From contig CAZJYI010000122.1 in NCBI GenBank assembly GCA_964550025.1, positions 1-35,543 of the forward strand: a stretch of 35,543 bases of DNA. Direction: 5' to 3'. The translations under genes and the position numbers were made by a program. Positions 1-8,757 of this stretch are shown here, one piece after another (positions within the stretch are counted from its first letter, which is position 1; each line of letters starts with the position of its first letter). Under the pieces are notes generated by a model. The model saw only the letters and a program-made list of their open reading frames with translations. It had not been told where the DNA came from and did not search any database. The stretch is from CAZJYI01 sp964550025. Lineage in GTDB: Bacteria; Verrucomicrobiota; Kiritimatiellia; UBA8416; CAYOBW01.

Positions 1-469
1 CGCCTTTGAGCACGTAGCGCGTGTCGACCGAGTTCAGGTCGAGCTCGGAAGTGGTGATCGAACCGTTGGCGACGGAGATGACGATGTCCGCCCCGCTGTA
101 GCCGATCGTTACATTGGCGCCGCTGACAAGCTGGTCGGCGGCAATGACGAAAACACGGTTGCCCGGCTCGTTCTCCAAGTCGAGTAGTCTCGGCTTCAGG
201 GTGAGTAGATTCTCGTTGTCGACGATCTCGTTGCCGGTCACGGGGTCCACTCCGGCCATTTGACCGATATTCGGCGCGATGTGCCGTACCTCTTCATGGG
301 TCTGGTCGCCCTGGCCGTTGTTCTTGATGTCGATCAGGCCACTGCCTATGACGTGGTCGTCGCCGACGTCGACGCCGTCCGGGAACAGCGCCGGATCTCC
401 GCCCATGCTGACCGCCGCGCATGCCGCGGCCGTTGCGAGGGTGACTACTGTGGATCTCCATCGGTTCAT
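1..469 (-). CDS. Secreted tail-fibre-like hypothetical protein, 3' end beyond window
   Basis: An open frame starts with ATG at 469 and runs off the left edge after about 156 codons. A strong ribosome site (AAAAGGAGG) lies just upstream of the ATG. The N-terminus has one arginine-containing n-region and a short alanine-rich hydrophobic stretch, consistent with a signal peptide. The rest is acidic and rich in D, N, G and V. It ends with a phrase of the type SELDLNSVDTRYVLKG, which resembles the linker repeats of phage tail fibres and other trimeric stalk proteins. No enzyme motif is visible. The start overlaps the stop of the upstream small secreted gene (ATGA at 466-469), so the two may be translationally coupled. 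The function is unknown. A secreted fibre or stalk protein is my best guess from the composition of the visible part. Confidence 0.6.
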   Translation of the reverse strand, partial: MNRWRSTVVTLATAAACAAVSMGGDPALFPDGVDVGDDHVIGSGLIDIKNNGQGDQTHEEVRHIAPNIGQMAGVDPVTGNEIVDNENLLTLKPRLLDLENEPGNRVFVIAADQLVSGANVTIGYSGADIVISVANGSITTSELDLNSVDTRYVLKG

Positions 470-903
470 CGTGCTGCCTCCTTTTCTGAGTTGAACAGGG
501 GTGTTGCTCGAAAATTGCACTTGACGGTGAGAAGGCTCGGGGCAGACCCCGCCCGTGACGTCGAGTCTACATCTGCGTTGCCTTCGCAGCACCGCATGGG
601 CATCTCGGCAGTTGCCGCACTGGAGCCGCTAGAAACAGCCCCAACGTAAGCTCGCCTCAAACCGGCCCATTTGAGGATGCAAGAGGCTCCCGCACCATTG
701 ATCGTCCCTGTCACCAGGTCGGCAAGAACATGCGAGAGAGAGTCGTCAGGTAAGATGAACGGCAGCGAAGCGAGCACGCTGTAGTTGGTGGGCAGTTGAA
801 TGCGAATCACACGAGACGCCGCGGAAACAGAGGAATCGGTCTCTGCGTAGGAAATCGTCGTGATGAGGAAAACTGCAATCAGACCACTACAAAGGCGTTT
901 CAT
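466..903 (-). CDS. Small secreted protein, probably a truncated or decayed family member
   Basis: The chosen ATG at 903 is preceded by GGAGCTAGGG and opens a clear signal peptide (MKRLC, then a hydrophobic run, then SYAE). The frame upstream to 1107 is open, but I regard it as untranslated. Residues about 30-80 read like a conserved secreted-protein module, with the phrase LPTNYSVLASLPF followed by VLADLVTGT and ILKW. I associate such modules with PVC-group exported proteins, from memory only. After ILKW the composition changes abruptly to A/S/G/R/C-rich sequence, as if the true reading frame were lost. The total of 145 residues seems short. The stop TGA overlaps the start of the next gene. 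It may therefore be a real short protein coupled to that gene, or the 5' remnant of a longer one. The function is unknown. Confidence 0.5.
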   Translation of the reverse strand: MKRLCSGLIAVFLITTISYAETDSSVSAASRVIRIQLPTNYSVLASLPFILPDDSLSHVLADLVTGTINGAGASCILKWAGLRRAYVGAVSSGSSAATAEMPMRCCEGNADVDSTSRAGSAPSLLTVKCNFRATPLFNSEKEAAR

Positions 904-998
904 CCCTAGCTCCAGCCAGCCAGTGAGGTGGGTGCGACCCCGTTTATGCCCTGAAACCATGCAATCGTGCATGCTGCAGCGCGACCTACTGAAACAGT

Positions 999-1027
999 GA
1001 TATAGCAGACCCAGCCAAGTCAAGCAA
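999..1027 (-). promoter_or_regulatory. Possible promoter for the two small secreted genes
   Basis: On the minus strand, TTGCTT (1022-1027) and TATATC (999-1004) are separated by exactly 17 bases and lie about 95 bases upstream of the ATG at 903. The match to sigma-70 boxes is only partial (3/6 and 4/6), so this is a weak proposal. Confidence 0.3.
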
Positions 1028-1329
1028 CCAGAAAGGGCCCTTATGCTACCCCTATTCTTTGGTAAGGGCTTGGCCGATATGCAGAGAACATCATGGGGCA
1101 TGCCCATAGGGTGTGTCTACCAAAGGACGGATCGCAGTGCGTTAATCGATGTGAAGCGTAGGCTGAAAATGCCGGCCATACTTGGAATTCGACCGAAATC
1201 AGTGGGATAGCTTCGCCTTTCTACTGTAGCGAGGCGTCATTGCCACCGTTTACAGCAGCCCACTCGCCCCCATATTGGGGTCTTTACGTGGCAGTGCCGG
1301 TTTTGCTGCGACCTCATCCCTGTGTCCCA

Positions 1330-1360
1330 TTCTCTGCGGTCTCTGCGTTCTCTGTGGTTC
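1330..1360. repeat. Degenerate tandem 9-mer repeat upstream of deoB
   Basis: Three consecutive units, TTCTCTGCG, GTCTCTGCG and TTCTCTGTG, run head to tail and end about 70 bases before the deoB start. A second short array of the same 9-mer lies just after deoB (2651-2684) in the same orientation, so the gene is bracketed by the two. Confidence 0.75.
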
Positions 1361-1430
1361 GTTCTTTCCGCCTGTCCGCAATCAAGCGGTTTCCCTTCTC
1401 TTCAGCACACCCTCGGCGTATCATACGGTC

Positions 1431-2606
1431 ATGCGTGCGTTTCTCATTGTGCTGGATTCCGTGGGTATCGGCGAGGCGCCCGATGCGGCCGACTACGGCG
1501 ACGTGGGGGCCAACACCCTGGCACACGCCGCTGAAGCCGCGGGTGGGCTGGACATCCCCGTCCTGCGGAAGATGGGTCTGGGGAACATCCCCGACCTGCT
1601 TCCGGGAGGCAAGCGCATCGCCGGAGCGACACCGGTGGAAACCCCCGGTGCATCCTTCGGCGCCATGCGCGAACGCTCCGTCGGCAAAGACACAACCACC
1701 GGCCACTGGGAGATGGCCGGCCTGCATCTCCGCGACGGATTCCACGTCTTCCCGCCCGACTACCCCTCGTTTCCGGTTGCGCTGACCGACGCATTCGTGC
1801 GCCAGACGGGCCGCGGCATCCTGGGGAACTGCAGTTACAGTGGCACGGAGATCATCGCGCGGTTTGGAGCCGAACAGATGGACAACGGCAAGTGGATCGT
1901 CTACACCAGCGCCGACTCCGTCATGCAGATCGCGGCACACGAGGAGGTGATTCCGCTGACGGAACTATACGCCGCCTGCGAGACGGCGCGCGAACTGTGC
2001 AATCCGTACACGGTCGGTCGCGTCATTGCCCGTCCCTACATGGGAAAGCCGGGGGCCTTTACGCGCACCCAGAACCGGCGCGACTACTCCATGCCCCTGC
2101 CCGAACCATCGATTCTCGACCACCTCAAGTCCGCCGGCATCCCGGTGCGTACGATCGGAAAACTCGACGACATCTTTCCCGGCGACGCCATATCCGAGGT
2201 CGTGCACGTCGAGAACAATCCCGACGCGCAAGAGGCCATTCTGCGGGTCGCTGCCGAACCGGAAGCACGCTTCGTGTTCGCCAACCTCATCGACTTCGAC
2301 ATGCTGTACGGGCATCGCCGCAATGCACAGGGTTACGCGGCGGCCATCGAAAGGACCGACGTCTTCCTCGCCGAGCTGCTGCCCCGCCTCGTCCCGGACG
2401 ACGTCCTCATGATCACGGCCGACCACGGCAACGATCCGACCTTCCGCGGAACGGACCACACGCGCGAATACGTCCCCCTGCTGGCCTACCGCCCCGGTCG
2501 GCCCGGCGAATGCCTCGGCATACGCGACGGGTTCTATGATGTTGCGCAGTCCCTGGCGGCCTTCTTCGGGATCGCCCCCCTGCCACGCGGGGTGTCATTC
2601 CTGTAG
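1431..2606 (+). CDS. deoB: Phosphopentomutase
   Basis: This enzyme interconverts ribose or deoxyribose 1-phosphate and 5-phosphate, linking nucleoside breakdown to central sugar metabolism in the cytoplasm. The 391-residue product has the usual family length. Alkaline-phosphatase-superfamily metal motifs are present: FLIVLDSVGIG at the N-terminus with the metal aspartate near residue 9, the phospho-acceptor region KDTTTGHWEM around residues 86-95, DFDMLYGH, and ITADHGNDP followed by GTDHTRE near the C-terminus. I chose ATG 1431 because the family begins directly at this strand. The frame is open back to 1275 but reads as 9-mer repeat. No good Shine-Dalgarno precedes the ATG. The stop TAG is part of a GTAG-headed hairpin. 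The gene stands alone, convergent with pcnB. Confidence 0.96.
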   Translation: MRAFLIVLDSVGIGEAPDAADYGDVGANTLAHAAEAAGGLDIPVLRKMGLGNIPDLLPGGKRIAGATPVETPGASFGAMRERSVGKDTTTGHWEMAGLHLRDGFHVFPPDYPSFPVALTDAFVRQTGRGILGNCSYSGTEIIARFGAEQMDNGKWIVYTSADSVMQIAAHEEVIPLTELYAACETARELCNPYTVGRVIARPYMGKPGAFTRTQNRRDYSMPLPEPSILDHLKSAGIPVRTIGKLDDIFPGDAISEVVHVENNPDAQEAILRVAAEPEARFVFANLIDFDMLYGHRRNAQGYAAAIERTDVFLAELLPRLVPDDVLMITADHGNDPTFRGTDHTREYVPLLAYRPGRPGECLGIRDGFYDVAQSLAAFFGIAPLPRGVSFL

Positions 2607-2626
2607 CGCCCCGCTCCCGCGGGGTG
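2603..2626 (+). repeat. GTAG-headed REP-like hairpin at the deoB stop codon
   Basis: GTAG at 2603-2606 is followed by CGCCCCGC, loop TCCC, then GCGGGGTG. The arms pair fully if one G-T wobble is allowed. The last three bases of GTAG are the deoB stop codon. The form resembles the GTAG hairpin ending at 26613. It could also act as a transcription terminator, although no T-run follows. Confidence 0.65.
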
Positions 2627-2650
2627 AAGGGCGTCCAAGGCACAACACGT

Positions 2651-2684
2651 TCCCTTTGTGTTCTCTGCGTTCTCTGCGGTTGGC
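2651..2684. repeat. Degenerate tandem 9-mer repeat downstream of deoB
   Basis: A partial unit ending TTTGTG is followed by two TTCTCTGCG units and then GGTTGGC. It is the same repeat, in the same orientation, as the array at 1330-1360 on the other side of deoB. Confidence 0.7.
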
Positions 2685-2703
2685 AAACTGCCGGATGCGG
2701 GTT

Positions 2704-2830
2704 GATTGATGATTGGCGAGTGCTGATTCTCGATGTGTGAGGGTCGCGAGCGGTGGATGGGCTGGAAGAGGGCTGGACGGCGCGTCGCTCCGTGCCTTGC
2801 TCTCACGTCTGCCATCACCAATCATCAATC
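2704..2830. repeat. Long-range inverted repeat GATTGATGATTGG
   Basis: A perfect 13-base arm (2704-2716) is matched by its reverse complement at 2818-2830, with about 100 bases between. The right arm continues into a low-complexity run of GATC/ATCAT words. This lies in the 315-base gap between the convergent ends of deoB and pcnB, which has no other gene that I can see. Confidence 0.6.
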
Positions 2831-2921
2831 GCCGATCATCGATCGATCTCCGACGCCTGACGGGAGGATACTGCGCGGGAGCAATGGTGTCACCGCAAGT
2901 TCCCGGAGGTCTGATCCGGCA

Positions 2922-4250
2922 CTACCGCCGCCCGCTCCCGTGTTCCCCGCCCGGCTTCCGCCCGCGCGGCCGCCTGCGGGGGCGTCGTCTCGGGCGTCGA
3001 CGGCGTCTTGGTTTGACCTCGTCGTCCTCCCCACGCGGAGCCTCCGCGCCGGCTTCGCCCCGGACGCTCTCGGCGTAGTCCGTCCACCATTCGACCCGTT
3101 GCGGATCGCGTTCCATGGCCGCTACGCCGATGCGATACAGCAACAGTGCGTCATCAAAGGTCTCCTGTAGAACGAACCGCTTACGGGAAAACCTGCCGCG
3201 CTTCGCTGCTTCGAACCGGCGCTGCGCATCCAGGATGCGCGTGGCGCGTGCCACTTCACGCCGGGGCAGCCCCAGGCGGGCGACGATGGGGGCGAGCAGA
3301 TCGCGCGCTATGTCGTGATAGATCGGGCGGCGGCCCTCGGCGCGTACCCGTTCCCCCTCCGCCAGCAGGGCCGGGCACAGCATCGTCGCGAAGATGATCG
3401 CCGTGCCGGGCGATTCGCCGGGATGCAGCCGATCCAGCGCCTCGAGGAACAGCCGGCATGTCTCCTTGTCGCCGCCTCTGCCCGGCGCCTCAACACACGC
3501 CTCGATCTCGGGCAGCAGGATCTTCAGAAGTCCTGTCTCCTTCAACAGGCGTATGGCGGCCGCTCCGGACCGGTAGGCAAAAAGGCGGCAGATCTCCTCG
3601 AGCAGGCGCGGCGGCGGGGCCTTTGTTATCTCGCCCCGGTGGCGTACAATCGCATTGTACGTTTTGCGTTCGATCCGAAAACCCAGTCGTGCCGCGAAGC
3701 GGATGGCCCGAAGCATTCGTACGGGGTCTTCCTGGAAGCGGACGTTCGGATCGCCGATCGAGCGGATGATGCCCTTATTCAGGTCGGAGAGCCCGCCGAC
3801 GTAGTCGATGACATTGAACGTCTCTATGTCGTAGAAGAGCCCGTTGATAGTGAAGTCACGGCGCTTGGCATCCTCCTCGGGAGTGCCGAAGGTGTTGTCA
3901 CGCCGCTGATACAGGCCGTCTCCGCTTGGTTCCGGACGGCGGCGAAAAGTGCTTGTCTCGATGATCTTTGTGCCGAAGCGGATGTGCGCAAGCCGGAAAC
4001 GCCTGCCGACCAGGAAACTGTTGCGAAAGAGTTTCTTGATAGCATTGGGATGGGCATCGGTCGAAATGTCGAAATCCTTGGGTCTGCGCCCGAGCAGGAG
4101 GTCGCGCACGCCCCCCCCCACCAGGTAGGCGACATGGCCGTTGCGGTTCAGGCGATAGAGCACTTTCAGGGCATCACGATCAATGTCCCGCCGGCTGACC
4201 GGATGCTCATCGCGAGTCCGCACGACCTTTTTGCGCAACAGGCGGATCAT
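2922..4250 (-). CDS. pcnB: Poly(A) polymerase / tRNA nucleotidyltransferase family protein
   Basis: This is a class II nucleotidyltransferase that adds A (or CCA) to RNA 3' ends. The catalytic domain shows GGGVRD (residues about 45-50), LLLG, and the DFD metal pair near 59-61, then the RRDFTINGLFYD motif near 131-141 and EDPVRMLRAIRFAARL near 174-189, which is typical of the PcnB/CCA family. The C-terminal 30 residues are almost pure R/P/G, the same kind of basic RNA-binding tail that E. coli PcnB has. I favour poly(A) polymerase over CCA enzyme because of that tail and the length of 442 residues. ATG 4250 overlaps the rnd stop as ATGA, which fixes the start. It is the last gene of the ileS-rnd-pcnB operon. 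Pairing a 3'-exonuclease with a tail-adding enzyme suggests linked tRNA or RNA 3'-end metabolism. Confidence 0.9.
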   Translation of the reverse strand: MIRLLRKKVVRTRDEHPVSRRDIDRDALKVLYRLNRNGHVAYLVGGGVRDLLLGRRPKDFDISTDAHPNAIKKLFRNSFLVGRRFRLAHIRFGTKIIETSTFRRRPEPSGDGLYQRRDNTFGTPEEDAKRRDFTINGLFYDIETFNVIDYVGGLSDLNKGIIRSIGDPNVRFQEDPVRMLRAIRFAARLGFRIERKTYNAIVRHRGEITKAPPPRLLEEICRLFAYRSGAAAIRLLKETGLLKILLPEIEACVEAPGRGGDKETCRLFLEALDRLHPGESPGTAIIFATMLCPALLAEGERVRAEGRRPIYHDIARDLLAPIVARLGLPRREVARATRILDAQRRFEAAKRGRFSRKRFVLQETFDDALLLYRIGVAAMERDPQRVEWWTDYAESVRGEAGAEAPRGEDDEVKPRRRRRPRRRPRRRPRGRKPGGEHGSGRR

Positions 4251-5362
4251 GGGCCGTCCTCGAGTTTCGCCAACAGTTTCGGGCCGAGCAGTTCCCGACG
4301 CCAGCCGTTCAGCAGGCGATGCGTATCCCGCGCACGCCGGTCCGAGCAGGTCAACAGCGCCGACAACTCTGCCCGGGAAGTCACGACCCCTGGATCCAAC
4401 CCGGCCTCCTCGGCCTTCTGCCGCATATCCTGTAGCAGGTCGGTCGCCAACGCACGCGCGCCTTTCCTGTGCTTCTCCCCCATCCCCTGCACGGCGTGGC
4501 AAGCCCTGCCACTCTCCTTGATCAGACGAAGCAGCACCTGGCCGTAGCGTCGCGCCGCCCGTTGGGACAGGCCTTCACAGTGCCGCAACTCCGCGAACGA
4601 AGACGGGCATTCGCGCGCCATTGTGATCAGTGCGGCATCCGGAACAATGTGCCCGCGCGGGCGATCCCTCCGGGCCGCCTCCCTCTCGCGCCAGGCAGCC
4701 AGCAGTCTGAGGGCCGCCGTTGCGGACTCCGTCATGTGCCCCCTTCCGCGAACACGCAGGTACTGCTCCTCGGCATCGCGTTCAGCATACAGTCCCCGGT
4801 CATCGAGCGCCCGCATCTCGGCCTGCAACCAGGCCGCCAACCCACGCTCATGCGCGCGGCGAAGCAGTTCCATCTGCAACTCGGGCAGATAGCGCACGTC
4901 GTCGAACGCGTAGTGGATCTGGCGCTCCGAGAGTGGACGTTTCACCCAGTTGGCGCGCGTCTCCGTCTTGGGCAGCGAGACCCGCAGCACCTCCCTCAGG
5001 GCGGAGCCCAACGATATGCTCGCCTTCAGACCGGCAAATCCGCAGGCAAGACGCGTATCAAAAATGCCCCGCGGGTAGCTGCCGGTTGCCCGTCTCAGAA
5101 GCGTCAGATCCTGCTGCGCATCGTGCAACAGCTTTGTCGTGGTGGCATCCGACAGCAAGCTTCCCAGTGCGGACAGATCCCGTATCGCCACGGCATCGAT
5201 GATCCAACAGGACTCTTGGTCCAGGGCAAGCTGAACGATACCGAGGCGCGCGTAGTAGGTTCTCTCCCAGAGAAACTCGGTATCGACGCCTACGCGGTCG
5301 GCCCTCCGCACGATGCGAACGACCCGATGCAGAGCATCTTCGGTCGTAACGACTTCCTTCAT
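4247..5362 (-). CDS. rnd: Ribonuclease D
   Basis: This is a 3'-to-5' exoribonuclease of the DEDDy family that trims tRNA and other stable RNA precursors. The exonuclease domain shows DTEF (D27, E29) for ExoI, HDAQQDL with D85 for ExoII, and YAFDDVRYL around 151-159 for ExoIII including the tyrosine. An HRDC nucleic-acid-binding domain follows at about 208-285, then a basic C-terminal helical region. Its length of 371 residues is typical. ATG 5362 overlaps the ileS stop (ATGA, 5359-5362), and its own stop overlaps the pcnB start in the same way, so the three genes are probably co-translated. Confidence 0.95.
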   Translation of the reverse strand: MKEVVTTEDALHRVVRIVRRADRVGVDTEFLWERTYYARLGIVQLALDQESCWIIDAVAIRDLSALGSLLSDATTTKLLHDAQQDLTLLRRATGSYPRGIFDTRLACGFAGLKASISLGSALREVLRVSLPKTETRANWVKRPLSERQIHYAFDDVRYLPELQMELLRRAHERGLAAWLQAEMRALDDRGLYAERDAEEQYLRVRGRGHMTESATAALRLLAAWREREAARRDRPRGHIVPDAALITMARECPSSFAELRHCEGLSQRAARRYGQVLLRLIKESGRACHAVQGMGEKHRKGARALATDLLQDMRQKAEEAGLDPGVVTSRAELSALLTCSDRRARDTHRLLNGWRRELLGPKLLAKLEDGP

Positions 5363-8300
5363 TGAACTGCTGTCAACTCAATATCACACGGGTGCCCGTT
5401 GAGCTCCCAATGTGAGCCCTGCTCGGCGGGCATACTCTTGACACTCGTACACTCCGTGCAAAGCGTTTCCGCCATGATGTACTGCAGATGCCGTGCAACA
5501 GCCCGTGTGACGACCTCGTCCCCCGCATACGTCAGACGGATGCGCTGCGTGACCTGCAAACCGCCGGCCTTGCGCATGTTCTGGACCTTGTTGACGAACT
5601 CGCGCGCGAGTCCCTCCTCCACGAGGGCGTCGTCGAGCTTCGTTTCCAGCGCCACGACGAGGGAGCCCTCGGATGCGACGACTAGCCCCTCGCGCGGAAT
5701 GCGTTCGACGACAACGTCCTCGGAACCGAGCGAGATATCCTCCCCGTCCACCGTCACCGCCACCGCCCGCCCGCCGGCAAGCACGGCCAGCGTCTCGGCC
5801 GGCAGGGCGGCAATCGCCGCCGCCACCTGTTTCATCTTCGGGCCAAACCGCGGCCCGAGACGGCGGAAGTCGGCCTTGCCCTTGAGCTCGGCCAGTTCGA
5901 CCTCGTGGTCACCGTACTCCAGAGTTTTCACGTTGAGCTCGTCCACAACGATCGACTCCAGGGCGCGGATGCGCGCCAGCATCGTCGCGTCGCGCGAAAC
6001 GACGTGCAATGCGGAAAGAGGCTGCTTGATCTTGAGATTGGTCTCGGACCGCAGCAGGCGACCGAGGCGCACCACGGTCATGACAAGCTCCATCTCCGCC
6101 TCGAGCTCGGGATTGCGGAGCGTTCCGTCCGCCGACGGGAAATCACACAGATGCACGGATTCCGGCATGTCGTCTGTGCGCAGGTTCCTGTAGATCGATT
6201 CACTGATGAACGGGACGAACGGCGCCGCTATCTTGGAGAACTCGAGCAACACGCGGTTCAGAGTGCAATATGCCTGCTGCTTGTCGTCGTCGTCCTGCGA
6301 CTTCCAGAAGCGCCGGCGGCTACGCCGAATGTACCAGTTCGTCAGGTCTTCGATGAACTGCACAAAGGGCCTCACGGCCCGCTGCAGGTCGTAATCGTCC
6401 ATTGCCGCCGTGACGTCCGCCGTCAGGCTTTCGAGCGAGCTCAGTATCCACCCGTCGAGCACGTTCTGCCCCGGCGAGACGGAAGCCATCTTGTCGCTTG
6501 TCCAGCCGTCGATGTTCGCGTAGGTGACGAAGAAGCTGTACGCGTTCCACAGAGGGATCATCAGGCTTCGCAAGACGTGTTTCACGCCGTCCTCGGAAAA
6601 ACGCAGGTCCTCGGCGCGCACGACGGGCGAGTAGATCAGGTAGAGTCGCAACGCGTCCGCACCGTACGTATCGAGCATGTAGGCCGGATCGGGGTAGTTC
6701 TTGAGCCGCTTGCTCATCTTGCGCCCGTCTTCCGCCAGCACGAGGCCGTTCACCACGACATTTCGGAAGGCCGGCCGGTCGAACAGCGCCACCGAGAGGA
6801 CCATCAGCGTGTAGAACCACCCCCGCGTCTGGTCAAGCCCCTCCGCGATGAAGTCGGCAGGAAAATGCCCCTCGAAGTGCTCCTTGTTCTCGAACGGATA
6901 GTGCGCCTGCGCATAGGGCATGGCCCCGCTCTCGAACCAGCAGTCGAGCACTTCAGGGATGCGGCGCAAGACGCCGTCGCCACCTGGTGACGGGATCTCG
7001 ATGCCGTCCACGTGATGCTTGTGCAGATCCGTCACGGTCTCGCCGCTGAGTTCCTCGAGCTCCTTGATAGACCCCACGCAGACAACTTCCTTGCCGTCTT
7101 CACTGCGCCACACGGGCAGCGGTGCGCCCCAGTAGCGGTTCCGCGAGACAGCCCAGTCCCGGGCGCCTTCCAGCCAACGGCCGAAGCGGCCGTCACGCAG
7201 GCTCGCCGGCACCCAGTGGGTCCGCTGGTTGGCCGCCAGCAACCGTTCCTTGATCTCGGTCACGCGCACGAACCAGGTGGAGATACCGCGATAGATGAGC
7301 GGCGTATCGCAGCGCCAGCAGTGCGGATAGCTGTGCACGATCTGCGAGCGATGGATCAGCTTGCGCTCTTGCTTGAGGCGAGCCATGATGTCGGCGTCGG
7401 TCTCTTTGACCTCGCGCCCGGCGTAGTCCGGCACGTCCGTCGTGAAACGCCCTTCGGCGTCGACGGGGCAGACGGCGGGAACACCTTCGGCGAGTCCGAG
7501 CTGATAGTCGTCTTCGCCAAAGCCCGGCGCGATGTGAACGACACCCGTGCCGTCTTCGGTCGAAACGAAGTCGGCGGCACAGACGCGGAACGCGCCTTCG
7601 TCCTTCTTGTCCGCAAAATACGGGAAGAGCGGTTCATAGGCCATCCCGACCAGCTCGCTCCCCGGGACCTCAGTCAACGCGTCGTAGCCCTCGTTGCCGC
7701 GGTAGTAGACGGATACGCGGTCCTTCGCGAGGTAGTAGACATCGTCCCCGTCCACGACACGCGCGTAGGTAATGTCGTTCCCGACGGCCAACGCCATGTT
7801 CGAGGGCAGCGTCCAGGGGGTTGTCGTCCAGGCCAGGATGTAGGCGTTCTCCTGTCCCTCGACTTTGAAGCGCACGGTAATGGCGGGATCGGTCACATCC
7901 GCGTAGCCCTGGTTCGTCTCGAAATTTGACAGCGGGGTCGAACAACGCGGGCAGTACGGGAGGATCTTCTGTCCTTCATAGACGAGTCCCTTGTCCCAGA
8001 GCGCTTTGAACACCCACCAGATGGACTCCATGTACTGCGCGTCCATCGTCTTGTAGTCCCGGTCGAAATCGACCCAGCGCCCCATGCGGGTGACGATCTC
8101 CCGCCACTCTTCCGTGTAGCGCAGAACAATGCTGCGGCAGCGCTCGTTGAAGACGTCAACCCCGAGCTCCTCGATTTCGGTCTTGCCGCTGATCTCCAGG
8201 TCCTGTTCGACCTGGTACTCGACGGGCAGCCCATGGCAGTCCCAACCGAAGCGGCGATCGACGAAGTTCCCCCGCATGGTCTGGTAGCGGGGAACGATGT

Positions 8301-8496
8301 CCTTGATCGTGCCGGCAAGGAGATGGCCGTAGTGCGGCAACCCGGTGGCAAACGGCGGCCCGTCATAAAAGACGAACTCGTCCGCATCGCGCCGAATGTC
8401 CAGCGACTTCTGGAAAATACTGTTCTCTTCCCAGAAAGTGAGGACATCACGTTCGTTGCCGGCGAAACTCGCCTTGTTTGAAACCGCCCTGTACAT
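5359..8496 (-). CDS. ileS: Isoleucyl-tRNA synthetase, long (type 2, eukaryote-like) form
   Basis: This enzyme charges tRNA-Ile with isoleucine. The class I signatures are HYGH near residue 56 (within GLPHYGHLLAGTIKD) and KMSKR in the C-terminal half of the Rossmann core. A WTTTPWTLPSN editing-domain phrase lies between them. The length (1045 residues), the HYGH variant and the lack of a C-terminal Cys4 zinc finger fit the long IleRS2 type that includes eukaryotic and mupirocin-resistant enzymes. Mupirocin tolerance is inference only. The start is taken as ATG 8496, seven bases after GGAGGG. A GTG one codon earlier is too close to that site. It is the first gene of the ileS-rnd-pcnB operon. 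No T-box-like leader is evident in the roughly 90 bases upstream. Confidence 0.97.
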   Translation of the reverse strand: MYRAVSNKASFAGNERDVLTFWEENSIFQKSLDIRRDADEFVFYDGPPFATGLPHYGHLLAGTIKDIVPRYQTMRGNFVDRRFGWDCHGLPVEYQVEQDLEISGKTEIEELGVDVFNERCRSIVLRYTEEWREIVTRMGRWVDFDRDYKTMDAQYMESIWWVFKALWDKGLVYEGQKILPYCPRCSTPLSNFETNQGYADVTDPAITVRFKVEGQENAYILAWTTTPWTLPSNMALAVGNDITYARVVDGDDVYYLAKDRVSVYYRGNEGYDALTEVPGSELVGMAYEPLFPYFADKKDEGAFRVCAADFVSTEDGTGVVHIAPGFGEDDYQLGLAEGVPAVCPVDAEGRFTTDVPDYAGREVKETDADIMARLKQERKLIHRSQIVHSYPHCWRCDTPLIYRGISTWFVRVTEIKERLLAANQRTHWVPASLRDGRFGRWLEGARDWAVSRNRYWGAPLPVWRSEDGKEVVCVGSIKELEELSGETVTDLHKHHVDGIEIPSPGGDGVLRRIPEVLDCWFESGAMPYAQAHYPFENKEHFEGHFPADFIAEGLDQTRGWFYTLMVLSVALFDRPAFRNVVVNGLVLAEDGRKMSKRLKNYPDPAYMLDTYGADALRLYLIYSPVVRAEDLRFSEDGVKHVLRSLMIPLWNAYSFFVTYANIDGWTSDKMASVSPGQNVLDGWILSSLESLTADVTAAMDDYDLQRAVRPFVQFIEDLTNWYIRRSRRRFWKSQDDDDKQQAYCTLNRVLLEFSKIAAPFVPFISESIYRNLRTDDMPESVHLCDFPSADGTLRNPELEAEMELVMTVVRLGRLLRSETNLKIKQPLSALHVVSRDATMLARIRALESIVVDELNVKTLEYGDHEVELAELKGKADFRRLGPRFGPKMKQVAAAIAALPAETLAVLAGGRAVAVTVDGEDISLGSEDVVVERIPREGLVVASEGSLVVALETKLDDALVEEGLAREFVNKVQNMRKAGGLQVTQRIRLTYAGDEVVTRAVARHLQYIMAETLCTECTSVKSMPAEQGSHWELNGHPCDIELTAVQ

Positions 8497-8581
8497 CACA
8501 CATCCCTCCGGGCACTCCCTGCCCTCTTGGTAACTGAGTCGCGTAGGTTAACGCATGCGTCGGGGCGGGGGCAATACTAAT

Positions 8582-8603
8582 CGGGGAGAGGACTCCCCGC
8601 TAC
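8582..8603 (-). repeat. GTAG-headed REP-like hairpin upstream of ileS
   Basis: Read on the minus strand, GTAG is followed by CGGGGAG, loop TCCT, then CTCCCCG, a perfect seven-pair stem. It lies about 90 bases upstream of ileS in the 354-base divergent gap. The rest of the gap up to the promoter at 8758 is GC-rich and shows nothing I can name. Confidence 0.65.
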
Positions 8604-8757
8604 GAGGAGCCCTCCCACCCCACCGGGCATCCCGCAGGCGCGGGGCACGGCGGGTCGGCTGTTCGAGGCCGGCAACTCATCCCAGGAGAACTAGACCGAC
8701 CCCATCCGAAAAGGGGTTGTGAGTGCCAACGCAGGTGGGAACCATGAGAAACATGAC

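Larger units (their letters stand above)
904..1430. other. Gene-free stretch between divergent genes
   Basis: About 530 bases lie between the minus-strand small secreted gene and deoB. Apart from the weak minus-strand promoter candidate near 1000 and the 9-mer repeat at 1330-1360, I see no conserved reading frame, RNA gene or clear terminator. Open frames crossing it show no signal peptide, motif or ribosome site. Confidence 0.5.

Noticed and set aside
538..551. Hairpin CGGGG-CAGA-CCCCG as a terminator
   Set aside because: The stem is short, lies within the reading frame of the small secreted gene and has no T-run on either strand.
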